Shown piece by piece: positions 36,577-45,373 of a DNA stretch of 64,000 bases (its first letter is position 1; every line of letters starts with the position of its first letter). The position numbers were made by a program, and so were the translations under genes. Source of the stretch: an uncultured Phocaeicola sp. (GTDB lineage: Bacteria; Bacteroidota; Bacteroidia; Bacteroidales; Bacteroidaceae); assembly GCA_944320815.1 (NCBI GenBank), contig CALUIZ010000009.1:1-64000 (forward strand). The letters are read 5' to 3'. A model generated the notes under the pieces. It did not search any database and was not told where the DNA came from. It saw only the letters and a list, made by a program, of their open reading frames with translations.

Positions 36577-37851
36577 ATGCTTACTATTAAACAGATTACG
36601 GAAGATACCGGCAAGGTGGTCCGTGGACTTGAAAAGAAGCACTTTGCCAATGCAAAGGAAACGATTGACCGGGTGCTTGAACTGAATGAAAAAAGAAAAA
36701 AGACTCAGAGTCAATTAGATAATAATCTGGCAGAGGTGAATTCGACTTCAAGAAGCATCGGCGCGCTGATGAAGGAAGGTAAAACGGCTGAGGCTGAAGC
36801 GGCAAAGGCTCGTGTGGCGCAGGTGAAGGAAGCGAACAAAATCTTGCAGGGAGAGATGGACAAGGCTGCCGAAGATTTGCAGAACTTGCTCTATACCATT
36901 CCGAATGTGCCTTATGAGAGCGTTCCGGAGGGCTTCGGAGCGGAAGATAATGTGGTTGAAAAAATGGGCGGGATGGAGACTGAACTGCCTAAAGATGCCC
37001 TTCCTCATTGGGAACTGGCAAAAAAATATGATATCATTGATTTTGATCTGGGCGTAAAGATTACAGGCGCGGGGTTCCCGGTGTATAAAGGTAAGGGGGC
37101 GCGTCTGCAGCGTGCGATGATTAATTTCTTCCTTGATGAGGCCCGTGCGTCAGGATACACTGAAATCATGCCTCCTACTGTGGTGAACGCCGCTTCGGGT
37201 TATGGGACGGGTCAGCTTCCTGACAAGGAAGGACAGATGTATCATTGCGATCTTGATGACCTGTACCTGATTCCTACGGCCGAAGTTCCTGTCACAAACA
37301 TTTATCGGGATGTGATTCTTGACGAGAAGCAGTTGCCGATAAAGAATTGTGCCTATACGGAGTGTTTCCGCCGTGAAGCAGGTTCATATGGCAAGGATGT
37401 GCGTGGGTTGAACCGTCTGCATGAATTTTCGAAAGTGGAACTGGTGCGGATTGACAAGCCGGAACATTCCGCGCAGTCTCATCAGGAAATGCTTGACCAT
37501 GTGGAAGGCTTGCTCAAGAAACTGGAACTTCCGTACCGCATTCTCCGTCTGTGCGGCGGTGACATGAGTTTTACGGCTGCCTTGTGTTTTGACTTTGAGG
37601 TTTATTCGGAAGCCCAGAAGCGTTGGCTGGAGGTAAGTTCTGTGTCTAATTTCGATACTTATCAGGCCAACCGCCTGAAGTGCCGCTACCGTACGGCCGA
37701 CAAGAAGACAGAATATTGTCATACATTGAACGGTTCCGCTCTGGCATTGCCGCGCATTGTGGCTGCTCTGCTTGAAAATAACCAGACACCGGAGGGTATC
37801 CGCATTCCGAAGGTTTTGGTTCCATACTGTGGATTTGACATGATTGACTGA
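36577..37851 (+). CDS. serS: Seryl-tRNA synthetase
   Basis: Class II aminoacyl-tRNA synthetase charging tRNA-Ser (and tRNA-Sec where present), 424 residues. The N-terminal antiparallel coiled-coil arm that contacts the tRNA spans about 30-110. Motif 2 is the segment YTECFRREAGSYGKD, and motif 3 is NGSALALPRIVAALLEN. Length and features are normal. It has its own -7 box and a strong terminator. Confidence 0.98.
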   Translation: MLTIKQITEDTGKVVRGLEKKHFANAKETIDRVLELNEKRKKTQSQLDNNLAEVNSTSRSIGALMKEGKTAEAEAAKARVAQVKEANKILQGEMDKAAEDLQNLLYTIPNVPYESVPEGFGAEDNVVEKMGGMETELPKDALPHWELAKKYDIIDFDLGVKITGAGFPVYKGKGARLQRAMINFFLDEARASGYTEIMPPTVVNAASGYGTGQLPDKEGQMYHCDLDDLYLIPTAEVPVTNIYRDVILDEKQLPIKNCAYTECFRREAGSYGKDVRGLNRLHEFSKVELVRIDKPEHSAQSHQEMLDHVEGLLKKLELPYRILRLCGGDMSFTAALCFDFEVYSEAQKRWLEVSSVSNFDTYQANRLKCRYRTADKKTEYCHTLNGSALALPRIVAALLENNQTPEGIRIPKVLVPYCGFDMID

Positions 37852-37896
37852 TGGAAATCTGATATTCTCCCGACAATAAATTGTGGATTTGTGAAG

Positions 37897-37937
37897 TGCG
37901 TCCTGCCGCTGGAAAAGTGGCGGGACGCATTGTTTTT
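37897..37937 (+). terminator. Terminator after serS
   Basis: An 11-bp stem with one G-T pair (TGCGTCCTGCC at 37897-37907 with 37919-37929) followed by TTGTTTTT. The remaining 170 bases to the next promoter hold nothing else I can support. Confidence 0.85.
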
Positions 37938-38111
37938 ACAGGGATGGCAGAATTATGGAGAGTGGAGACTGTTCCTCTGTGCATTGCGCTAAGAGAAGTG
38001 TACCATTTGTTGATTTGACACACTGATATGTTGTACAGCATGATTTTGTCAGTTTCTGTGTTGCATTCTGATTAAAAAGTCATTTGAGCCCGAAAAAAAA
38101 ACGTTTTTGGT

Positions 38112-38141
38112 TTTGATGTTTACATATAATTGCTAATTTTG
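38112..38141 (+). promoter_or_regulatory. Promoter of the alpha-glucan operon
   Basis: TTTG (38112-38115), 18 bases, then TAATTTTG (38134-38141). It is a good Bacteroidota promoter about 65 bases before the debranching gene. Confidence 0.7.
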
Positions 38142-38205
38142 GGGTTGAAATAGAAATAATATCCTTTAATAACCGAACATTAATTAATAACCTTAATAAA
38201 CAGCT

Positions 38206-40143
38206 ATGAGTTATTTACGTTTTGATAAAACTCTGATGACAAATCTGGAAGAATCTTTGACGAGGGAGATTCTCCGAACGAACCGTTCCGGGGCTTATCA
38301 CTGTTCTACAATTGTGGACTGCAACACGCGCAAATATCATGGTCTGCTGGTCATTCCGGTTCCTGAGTTGGATGACGAGAACCATGTGCTGTTGTCTTCA
38401 TTGGATGAAACTGTGATACAACACGGTGCTGAATTTAATTTAGGTGTCCATAAATATGGTGGCGGTACTTTCAGTCCTCGTGGTCATAAATACATTCGTG
38501 AATTCGACTGTGAGAAAGTTCCTACAACGATCTATCGTGTGGGAGGGGTGATTCTGAAAAAGGAGAAGGTTTTCGTGCACCATGAAAACCGTATCCTGAT
38601 TCGTTATACTCTGGTTGACGCTCATTCGGATACGACTCTCCGTTTGCGCCCTTATCTGGCTTTCCGGAGCGTGCGGCAGTACACGCATGAAAATTCTCAG
38701 GCAAGCCGTCATTACGATGAGGTGGAGAACGGCATCAAGACTTGTATGTATCCGGGGTATCCGGAACTTTACATGCAGTTCAGCAAAGAAGTGGCTTTCC
38801 ATTTTGAGCCGGACTGGTATCGGGGACTCGAATATCCGAAAGAACAGGAGCGGGGATATGATTTCAACGAAGATCTGTATGTGCCGGGATATTTTGAAAT
38901 GAGTATCAAGAAAGGGGAGTGCATCACATTCTCTGGAGGCATTTCTTCTATTGATACTGTTTCGTTGAACGACTTGTTCGCTAAAGAAGCGGAAAGAAGA
39001 ACTCCGCGTGACAATTTCAAGAACTGTCTGGTGAATTCGGCCCATCAGTTCTTGAACAAGCAGGGCGGCGAGTCTTATCTGTTGGCCGGTTATCCGTGGT
39101 TCAAGTGCCGTGCGCGTGATGAGTTCATTTCATTGCCGGGTCTGACTCTTTCAATCGGTGAGACTGAGAAGTTCGAGATGATAATGGACACGGCGGTAAA
39201 ATGTGTCTATGAGTTTATGAACGGAGAACTGCCTTCGCTGAAGATGACTGAAATAGAACATCCGGATGTGCTGCTGTGGATGATGTGGACTGTTCAGCAA
39301 TATGCGAAGTTTACTTCGAAGGAAGCCGCGAAGGGCAAGTACGGACAGTTGGTGAAGGACGTGATGAATTATCTGTTGGCAGGTAAACATCCGAATCTGC
39401 AGCTTCATGACAATGGACTGGTTTATGCGAATGGACGCGACAAGGCGATTACGTGGATGAATTCAACGGCAAATGGTCGTCCGGTAGTTCCGCGTACGGG
39501 CTATATCGTGGAGTTCAATGCGCTTTGGTACAATGCTCTTCGTTTTGCGGCTGATTTGTTGGCTGACGATCAGGAGTTCGTCGCTTCCTTGCAGGAGGTT
39601 TATGAAAAGGCTGCGCCTTCATTCGTCAATACATTCCTGAATGAGTATGGTTATCTTTTGGACTATGTTGACGGCAATATGATGGACTGGAGTGTTCGTC
39701 CGAACATGATTTTTGCTGCGGCTCTGGATTATTCTCCTCTGGATGCAAAACAGAAGAAAGGGGTCGTTGACATTGTGACGAAAGAACTTCTTACTCCTAA
39801 GGGAATACGTTCCTTGAGTCCGAAGAGCGGAGGATATAATCCGAATTATGTAGGGCCGCAGATTCAGCGTGACTATGCATATCATCAGGGAACAGCATGG
39901 CCTTGGCTTGAAGGATTCTATCTTGAGGCTTATTTGCGTATTTACAAGCGGAGCGCAGTGTCGTTTGTGGAACGTCAGATGATTAGTTATGAAGACCAGA
40001 TGACTTGTCATTGCATATCTTCCATCCCGGAATTGTTTGATGGCAATCCTCCTTTCCAGGGCAGAGGTGCCGTTTCGTTTGCAATGAATGTGGCGGAGAT
40101 ATTGCGCACGTTGAATTTACTTGACAGATACAATAACCAATAA
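38206..40143 (+). CDS. Glycogen debranching enzyme-like (amylo-alpha-1,6-glucosidase)
   Basis: A 645-residue cytoplasmic protein with an N-terminal beta-sandwich domain (about 15-280, including NRSGAYHCSTIVDCNTRKYHG) and a C-terminal six-hairpin catalytic domain of the glycogen debranching family (about 300-640), with features such as WMNSTANGRPVVPRTGYIVE and the run AYHQGTAWPWLEGFYLEAY. It would remove alpha-1,6 branches of glycogen. It heads a three-gene operon with a GT4 glycosyltransferase and a GH57 enzyme, which supports a role in storage-glucan metabolism. Confidence 0.92.
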   Translation: MSYLRFDKTLMTNLEESLTREILRTNRSGAYHCSTIVDCNTRKYHGLLVIPVPELDDENHVLLSSLDETVIQHGAEFNLGVHKYGGGTFSPRGHKYIREFDCEKVPTTIYRVGGVILKKEKVFVHHENRILIRYTLVDAHSDTTLRLRPYLAFRSVRQYTHENSQASRHYDEVENGIKTCMYPGYPELYMQFSKEVAFHFEPDWYRGLEYPKEQERGYDFNEDLYVPGYFEMSIKKGECITFSGGISSIDTVSLNDLFAKEAERRTPRDNFKNCLVNSAHQFLNKQGGESYLLAGYPWFKCRARDEFISLPGLTLSIGETEKFEMIMDTAVKCVYEFMNGELPSLKMTEIEHPDVLLWMMWTVQQYAKFTSKEAAKGKYGQLVKDVMNYLLAGKHPNLQLHDNGLVYANGRDKAITWMNSTANGRPVVPRTGYIVEFNALWYNALRFAADLLADDQEFVASLQEVYEKAAPSFVNTFLNEYGYLLDYVDGNMMDWSVRPNMIFAAALDYSPLDAKQKKGVVDIVTKELLTPKGIRSLSPKSGGYNPNYVGPQIQRDYAYHQGTAWPWLEGFYLEAYLRIYKRSAVSFVERQMISYEDQMTCHCISSIPELFDGNPPFQGRGAVSFAMNVAEILRTLNLLDRYNNQ

Positions 40144-40152
40144 GGAAGGAGG
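40142..40152 (+). promoter_or_regulatory. Strong Shine-Dalgarno before the GT4 gene
   Basis: AAGGAAGGAGG overlaps the debranching gene's stop and ends 7 bases before the ATG at 40160. Such a strong site is unusual in this group and favours the ATG at 40160 over the earlier one at 40121. Confidence 0.7.
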
Positions 40153-40159
40153 AATCTAT

Positions 40160-41431
40160 ATGAAAGTATTAATGTTTGGTTGGGAATTTCCTCCTCATAT
40201 CTTAGGAGGTTTGGGTACCGCAAGTTATGGTCTCACCCATGGGCTTGCACAGCAGTCGGATATGGAAATCACATTCTGTATTCCGAAACCGTGGGGCGAT
40301 GAAGACCAGAGTTTCTTGAAGATTATCGGTATGAACAGTGTGCCTATCGTATGGCGTGACGTGCAGTGGGATTATGTGAAAAGTCGTGTGGGGAATTACA
40401 TGGATCCTCAGCTTTATTATGACTTGCGTGATCATATTTATGCCGATTTCAATTATATGCATACGAACGATCTCGGTTGTATGGAGTTTTCGGGGAGATA
40501 TCCTGACAATCTGCACGAAGAGATAAACAATTATTCGATAGTGGCAGGGGTTGTTGCTCGTCAGCAGAGTTTTGATATTATCCATTCACATGACTGGCTG
40601 ACTTACCCGGCTGGAATCCATGCAAAGCAGGTGTCCGGAAAACCGTTGGTTATCCATGTGCATGCTACAGATTTTGACCGGAGCCGTGGCAATGTGAATC
40701 CGACAGTCTATTCTATCGAAAAGAACGGTATGGACCATGCAGACTGTATCATGTGTGTGAGTGAATTGACGAGGCAGACCGTAATCAATAAATATTATCA
40801 GGATCCGCGTAAAGTATTTACAGTGCACAATGCTGTTTCTCCGTTGTCGAAAGAGATTCAGGAGATTGTTCCCAAGAAGAATCCGAAAGAAAAGATTGTT
40901 ACGTTCTTGGGACGTATTACAATGCAGAAAGGACCGGAATATTTTGTGGAAGCTGCAGCGATGGTGCTGAACCGTGCGCGCCATATCCGTTTTGTGATGG
41001 CAGGTAGCGGTGATATGATGAACGCAATGATTCGTTTGGCTGCAGAACGTGGTATAGCAGACCACTTCCATTTCCCCGGTTTCATGAAAGGAAAGCAGGT
41101 GTATGAAGTCTTGAAGGCGAGTGATGTATATATCATGCCGTCGGTTTCAGAACCTTTCGGCATTTCGCCGCTTGAGGCGATGCAGTGCAGTGTGCCGACT
41201 ATCATATCCAAACAGTCCGGCTGTGCCGAAATCCTTACTAAGTGTATCAAGACCGACTATTGGGACATACACGCTATGGCTGATGCCATTCATTCAATCT
41301 GTACCAATGAATCTTTGTATGAGTATTTGCGTGATGAGGGAAAGAAAGAAGTTGACGGCATCGTTTGGGAGAAAGTCGGCGTGAGAATCCGCAATCTTTA
41401 CGAACAGGTTTTAAAAAATTATGGAAAATAA
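40160..41431 (+). CDS. GT4-family glycosyltransferase, probable alpha-glucan/glycogen synthase
   Basis: A 423-residue GT-B fold transferase. The N-terminal domain opens MKVLMFGWEFPPHILGGLGT, with the glycine-rich loop that binds the sugar nucleotide; the C-terminal domain has TFLGRITMQKGPEYFVEA and SEPFGISPLEAMQCSVP, with the paired Glu residues of the family. In this operon it is most likely a glycogen synthase or related alpha-glucan transferase. The start is supported by the strong Shine-Dalgarno. Spacing to its neighbours is 16-18 bases. Confidence 0.9.
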   Translation: MKVLMFGWEFPPHILGGLGTASYGLTHGLAQQSDMEITFCIPKPWGDEDQSFLKIIGMNSVPIVWRDVQWDYVKSRVGNYMDPQLYYDLRDHIYADFNYMHTNDLGCMEFSGRYPDNLHEEINNYSIVAGVVARQQSFDIIHSHDWLTYPAGIHAKQVSGKPLVIHVHATDFDRSRGNVNPTVYSIEKNGMDHADCIMCVSELTRQTVINKYYQDPRKVFTVHNAVSPLSKEIQEIVPKKNPKEKIVTFLGRITMQKGPEYFVEAAAMVLNRARHIRFVMAGSGDMMNAMIRLAAERGIADHFHFPGFMKGKQVYEVLKASDVYIMPSVSEPFGISPLEAMQCSVPTIISKQSGCAEILTKCIKTDYWDIHAMADAIHSICTNESLYEYLRDEGKKEVDGIVWEKVGVRIRNLYEQVLKNYGK

Positions 41432-41449
41432 AAAAACAACTGAATCAGT

Positions 41450-42817
41450 ATGAAAACAATCTGTCTTTACTTTGAAATACATCAGATAATCCATCTGAAA
41501 CGTTATCGTTTCTTTGAAATCGGTACGGATCATTATTACTATGATGATTATGCAAACGAGCAGGGAATGAACGATGTGGCTGAACGTTCTTATATCCCGG
41601 CTCTGAAAACGTTGATTGAAATGGCGAAAGCCAATGAAGGTGCCTTCAAGGTGGCTCTTTCCATTTCGGGTGTGGCTTTGGAACAGTTGGAAATCCACGC
41701 TCCGGCTGTCATTGAACTCTTGCATGAGTTGAACAATACTGGTTGCTGTGAATTCTTGTGTGAACCTTATTCTCATGGCTTGTCTTCATTGAAGAATGAG
41801 GACTGTTTCCGTGAAGAAGTGAACCGTATGCGCCAGAAGATTAAAGACTATTTCGGACAGGAACCGAAAGTATTCCGTAATTCCAGCTTGATTTATGACA
41901 ATGAAATCGGCGGTATCGTGGCAAGTATGGGATTCAAGGGAATGCTGGCCGAAGGTGCAAAACATGTGCTGGGCTGGAAGAGTCCTCATTATTTGTACCA
42001 TTGTGCAGAAAATCCGAATCTGAAATTGTTGTTGCGTGATTTCAAGCTTTCTGACGACATCAGTCTCCGTTTCTCCAACAGTGAATGGAGCGAATACCCG
42101 TTGTTTGCGGATAAGTATATTGATTGGATTGCGGCTTTGCCTGAGAACGAACAGGTTATCAATATCTTTATGGAGCTTTCGGCTCTGGGCATTTATCAGC
42201 CGTTGTCTTCCAATATATTGGAATTCTTGAAAGCTTTGCCGGCGTGTGCAAAGCAAAGAGGCATCACTTTCTCAACTCCTTCGGAAATCGTCACGAAACT
42301 GAAGTCAGTTGATATGATTGATGTCGCTTATCCTCTGTCGTGGGTTGATGAGGAGCGCGATATCAGTCCATGGTTGGGAAATGTAATGCAGAGAGAGGCT
42401 TTCAATAAACTGTACAGCGTGGCTGAACGTGTTTATCTGTGCTCAGACCGCCGTATCAAACAGGATTGGGACTATCTTCAGGCAAGTAACAATTTCCGTT
42501 TCATGACGACAAAGAACATGGAAGTTGGCTTCAACCGCGGAATCTATGATTCTCCGTATGATGCCTTTACAAACTACATGAACATCCTGGGTGACTTTAT
42601 CGGACGTGTGAATGCGCTGTATCCTGTGGATATGGATGATGAGGAACTGAATTCCTTGTTGACTACAATCCACAATCAGGAGCAGGAACTGGTTCAGTTG
42701 ACAGATGAGGTGAAGAAGCTTCAGGAAGAACTGAAAAAGGATGTAAAGGAAAAGCCGGCGGCAAAGAAAACTACCACAAGAAGAACCGCGTCTAAAGCTG
42801 CGAAGAAAGAAGAATAA
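41450..42817 (+). CDS. GH57-family glycoside hydrolase (alpha-amylase / glucanotransferase-like)
   Basis: A 455-residue cytoplasmic enzyme. The N-terminal motif MKTICLYFEIHQIIHLKRY is characteristic of GH57 (substrate-binding His), followed by FEIGTDHYYYDDY and FLCEPYSHGLSSL. It would cut or rearrange alpha-1,4-glucans. The C-terminal 45 residues form a Lys/Ala-rich helical tail (ending ASKAAKKEE) outside the catalytic core. It is the last gene of the glycogen operon and ends in a strong terminator. Confidence 0.92.
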   Translation: MKTICLYFEIHQIIHLKRYRFFEIGTDHYYYDDYANEQGMNDVAERSYIPALKTLIEMAKANEGAFKVALSISGVALEQLEIHAPAVIELLHELNNTGCCEFLCEPYSHGLSSLKNEDCFREEVNRMRQKIKDYFGQEPKVFRNSSLIYDNEIGGIVASMGFKGMLAEGAKHVLGWKSPHYLYHCAENPNLKLLLRDFKLSDDISLRFSNSEWSEYPLFADKYIDWIAALPENEQVINIFMELSALGIYQPLSSNILEFLKALPACAKQRGITFSTPSEIVTKLKSVDMIDVAYPLSWVDEERDISPWLGNVMQREAFNKLYSVAERVYLCSDRRIKQDWDYLQASNNFRFMTTKNMEVGFNRGIYDSPYDAFTNYMNILGDFIGRVNALYPVDMDDEELNSLLTTIHNQEQELVQLTDEVKKLQEELKKDVKEKPAAKKTTTRRTASKAAKKEE

Positions 42818-42843
42818 TCATACTGTTGATATTTTTTGACGGG

Positions 42844-42893
42844 AACTCCCTGTTTGTCTCCTTTTCAAAGGAAGATAAACAGGGAGTTTTTTG
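42844..42893 (+). terminator. Terminator of the alpha-glucan operon
   Basis: A 12-bp stem (AACTCCCTGTTT at 42844-42855 with 42877-42888), extended internally by CCTT/AAGG, followed by a T-run. Confidence 0.9.
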
Positions 42894-43013
42894 TGTCTGG
42901 ACTATTGGACTTTGTGTAGACCTTGGTATGGCTTTTCGTTTTTTTTGATGGGATAAGATACTTTTCCTTTTGAAAAAGAATGATTTTTTGCGTCGGAATA
43001 ATTTATAATGCGA

Positions 43014-43021
43014 TAATTTTG
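43014..43021 (+). promoter_or_regulatory. -7 box upstream of the outer-membrane barrel gene
   Basis: TAATTTTG at 43014-43021 matches TAnnTTTG. TTTG at 42987-42990 is 23 bases away, longer than usual. Confidence 0.45.
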
Positions 43022-43085
43022 CCGTCGGATTTGAAGACGGTATTCAAAGAACACGTCATTCATTGATTGTTTTTAGAGAAGGATT

Positions 43086-43817
43086 ATGAAAAAATTATTT
43101 CAGAAACGATGGGTGCCATTGGCATTGGCGGTGGCTTTTCCCGCGACAATTTCTGCGCAAGAAAAAGTGGAGTCAGATATAGGGCTTGATTTGGTAAGCA
43201 GTTATATCTGGAGAGGGCAGGATCTTGGTAATGTGAGTGTGCAGCCTTCCTTGTCTGTGGCCTATAAAGGCTTTTCGCTTTCCGCTTGGGGGTCGGTCGG
43301 ATTTGAGAAGTCAGACACCAAAGAACTTGATTTGACGTTAGGGTATGAAACCGGCGGATTCAGTGTTTCCGTAACTGATTATTGGTTCGATGGAGGGCCG
43401 GCTTATTTCCATTATGACACCCACAATACCAGTCATACGTTTGAAGCCCAGATAGGATATGATTTCGGTCCGGTTGCAGTGGACTGGTATACGAATTTTG
43501 CTGGTAATGTGGGGTACAGGTCGGATGGAAAGAAAGCTTACGCTTCGTATGCTGCCGTTTCGGCTCCCTTTAGGTTGGGAGGAATTGACTGGACGTCTAC
43601 CGTTGGAGTCACTCCTTGGGAAAATGATTTTTATGGAGGCGGTGAAAATTCTACCTACAGCAAGGAGATGATTGATGGGTTTGCCGTGTGTGAAGTGGGA
43701 GTGAAGGCACAGAAGGAGATACGGGTAACTTCTTCGTGGCAGTTGCCGCTTTTTGCCCAGATTGTCTGGAACCCTTCTACCGAAGGTGTCTATTTCGTGG
43801 CAGGGTTAAGTTTCTGA
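43086..43817 (+). CDS. Outer-membrane beta-barrel protein of unknown function
   Basis: A 243-residue exported protein with a signal peptide (cleavage probably after FPATISAQ). The mature part alternates hydrophobic and polar residues with many aromatic girdle residues, opens with GLDLVSSYIWRGQDLGN (common in putative porins of the TorF type), and ends in Phe (VAGLSF), the outer-membrane insertion signal. About 12 strands could be fitted. Substrate and role are unknown. It is a single gene converging on the DUF4270 gene. Confidence 0.8.
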   Translation: MKKLFQKRWVPLALAVAFPATISAQEKVESDIGLDLVSSYIWRGQDLGNVSVQPSLSVAYKGFSLSAWGSVGFEKSDTKELDLTLGYETGGFSVSVTDYWFDGGPAYFHYDTHNTSHTFEAQIGYDFGPVAVDWYTNFAGNVGYRSDGKKAYASYAAVSAPFRLGGIDWTSTVGVTPWENDFYGGGENSTYSKEMIDGFAVCEVGVKAQKEIRVTSSWQLPLFAQIVWNPSTEGVYFVAGLSF

Positions 43818-43849
43818 CTGTCAGTTAGTGTGAGTGCTCGGGTATAACA

Positions 43850-43888
43850 AATAAGCCGGGTCTGCAGGAGAGCAGATCCGGCTTTATT
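43850..43888. terminator. Bidirectional terminator between the barrel and DUF4270 genes
   Basis: A stem of about 15 pairs (AATAAGCCGGGTCTGC at 43850-43865 with 43872-43888, including one G-T pair and one bulge), 6-nt loop, A/T-rich on both sides. Confidence 0.8.
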
Positions 43889-43905
43889 ATGTTTGTCTTG
43901 CTTTT

Positions 43906-45360
43906 TTATTCGGATATAGCCGGTCGTGTATAAATCACTTCCACCTTCAGCTTTTCTCCGTTCTCTCCGCCCACCAGTCTGGCTGAATTCACTTCCAGGT
44001 CGTGCGAGAGACCGATAATGTTTTCCTGCGAGTCCGTTTCCGTTTTTACGGGTATCAGAACCAGGCTGTTTTCCTTGTCCCATTCTCCTGCCGGCTTCTG
44101 CTGTGATCTCATATCGCTGAATATCTGGCTGATGAGTCGGTTCAGCTGGGAAAACTCGTAGGAATTGGTCGTGCTGTTGTATGAAGCCAGAAAAGAAGTC
44201 CGGCTGTCATATGTCTTGTTCTGTTCGAAGAAATCATTGACCTCACTCTTCCGGAGCAGCAGCAGATATTGCGGCATTCCCATCTTGTATGGATTGTTTC
44301 CGGCGTTTTCGCTCACCTCTTTCATTTTGGTGAAGGAGATGGAAACGGAGTTAAGCGTGTCCCCGTTCAGTTTTTCGTACATATCCTCCACCGGGAGCGT
44401 CACTTCGGTCAGAAGTCCGATCGGAGTTTTCAGGTATGTATAGTCGTTCTTGCTTATCAGATTGTCCAGCTTGTCTTCTGAATTTTCAAGATGGGTGGAC
44501 ATGAACACTTCCTGTGTGGCAGAGAACGGGATTTGCGTGTAGACGGTTGAGTCTTGTCCTTGAGACCCTTTGACGGTATATTCCACCTTTGTACGCAGCC
44601 AGATGTCCTGGATGTACAGCACGGCACCTTCTCCATAGGTGTTGTGGACGTAAAATCCTGGAAGGACATTCTGGATGAATGAATACGCGTCCTTGAAGTT
44701 GTTTTTGTCTTCCTGATATTTGTTGAAGAGGTGTTCGCTGAAAGTTTTTTCTCCTTCCCCATAGTCAAGTCTGTGCTTGTCGAGGTTGATGACCACAGAG
44801 TGATAGCCCGTTTCGTTGAAGAGCGTGTCCCCTTCCACATTGTCGAAGGCCGAATAGTCTTTTTCCGCAAGAGTGAGTGCGGATCCGTCGTCATTCCTGT
44901 AATAGTCGCTCCAGTCATACGAGGTGTAATAGATAGACGGGTCTGTGCCATCGTCATTGTTTATCGGCTGGGTCAGCATGTCCACTCTTACCCGCATCGG
45001 GGCCAGCGAGTCACCGTAGTAGCCGGAATAGTAAAGTTCCAGACTGGTTTCTTCGATTCCCTTGATCGTTTCCGGAAAACTGAATTCTTCCGGACAGTTG
45101 ATCTGGGTGATGAAGTCTGCGCTGAACGTTCCGAAATCTGCATCGGTGAATTTTCCCAGATAAGCACTCTTGGTGCGTGAATATACACCGCTTTCGTTGA
45201 TGTCCGTATATTTGATAGTCTTTGTGCTGGCTTCAAAAGTCATGGAGTAGGCATTGATTTCATCAGTGTTTGCCAAGAAGTCGCCTACTCCCGTTGTGGC
45301 ATCGTCACAGCTATAGAGGACGGCAGCCAATCCTGCGGCTGCCAGGAACTTGAATTTCAT
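43906..45360 (-). CDS. DUF4270 lipoprotein
   Basis: A 484-residue outer-surface or periplasmic lipoprotein. I chose the ATG at 45360 because it gives the lipoprotein signal MKFKFLAAAGLAAVLYSCDD with Cys at the lipobox; the frame stays open further upstream inside the next gene. The start follows the upstream gene's stop (45374) by 13 bases. DUF4270 is a Bacteroidota family without a proven function. The pairing with a GT5-like gene appears to be an operon. Confidence 0.85.
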   Translation of the reverse strand: MKFKFLAAAGLAAVLYSCDDATTGVGDFLANTDEINAYSMTFEASTKTIKYTDINESGVYSRTKSAYLGKFTDADFGTFSADFITQINCPEEFSFPETIKGIEETSLELYYSGYYGDSLAPMRVRVDMLTQPINNDDGTDPSIYYTSYDWSDYYRNDDGSALTLAEKDYSAFDNVEGDTLFNETGYHSVVINLDKHRLDYGEGEKTFSEHLFNKYQEDKNNFKDAYSFIQNVLPGFYVHNTYGEGAVLYIQDIWLRTKVEYTVKGSQGQDSTVYTQIPFSATQEVFMSTHLENSEDKLDNLISKNDYTYLKTPIGLLTEVTLPVEDMYEKLNGDTLNSVSISFTKMKEVSENAGNNPYKMGMPQYLLLLRKSEVNDFFEQNKTYDSRTSFLASYNSTTNSYEFSQLNRLISQIFSDMRSQQKPAGEWDKENSLVLIPVKTETDSQENIIGLSHDLEVNSARLVGGENGEKLKVEVIYTRPAISE

Positions 45361-45373
45361 TTCAGATAAGTTT

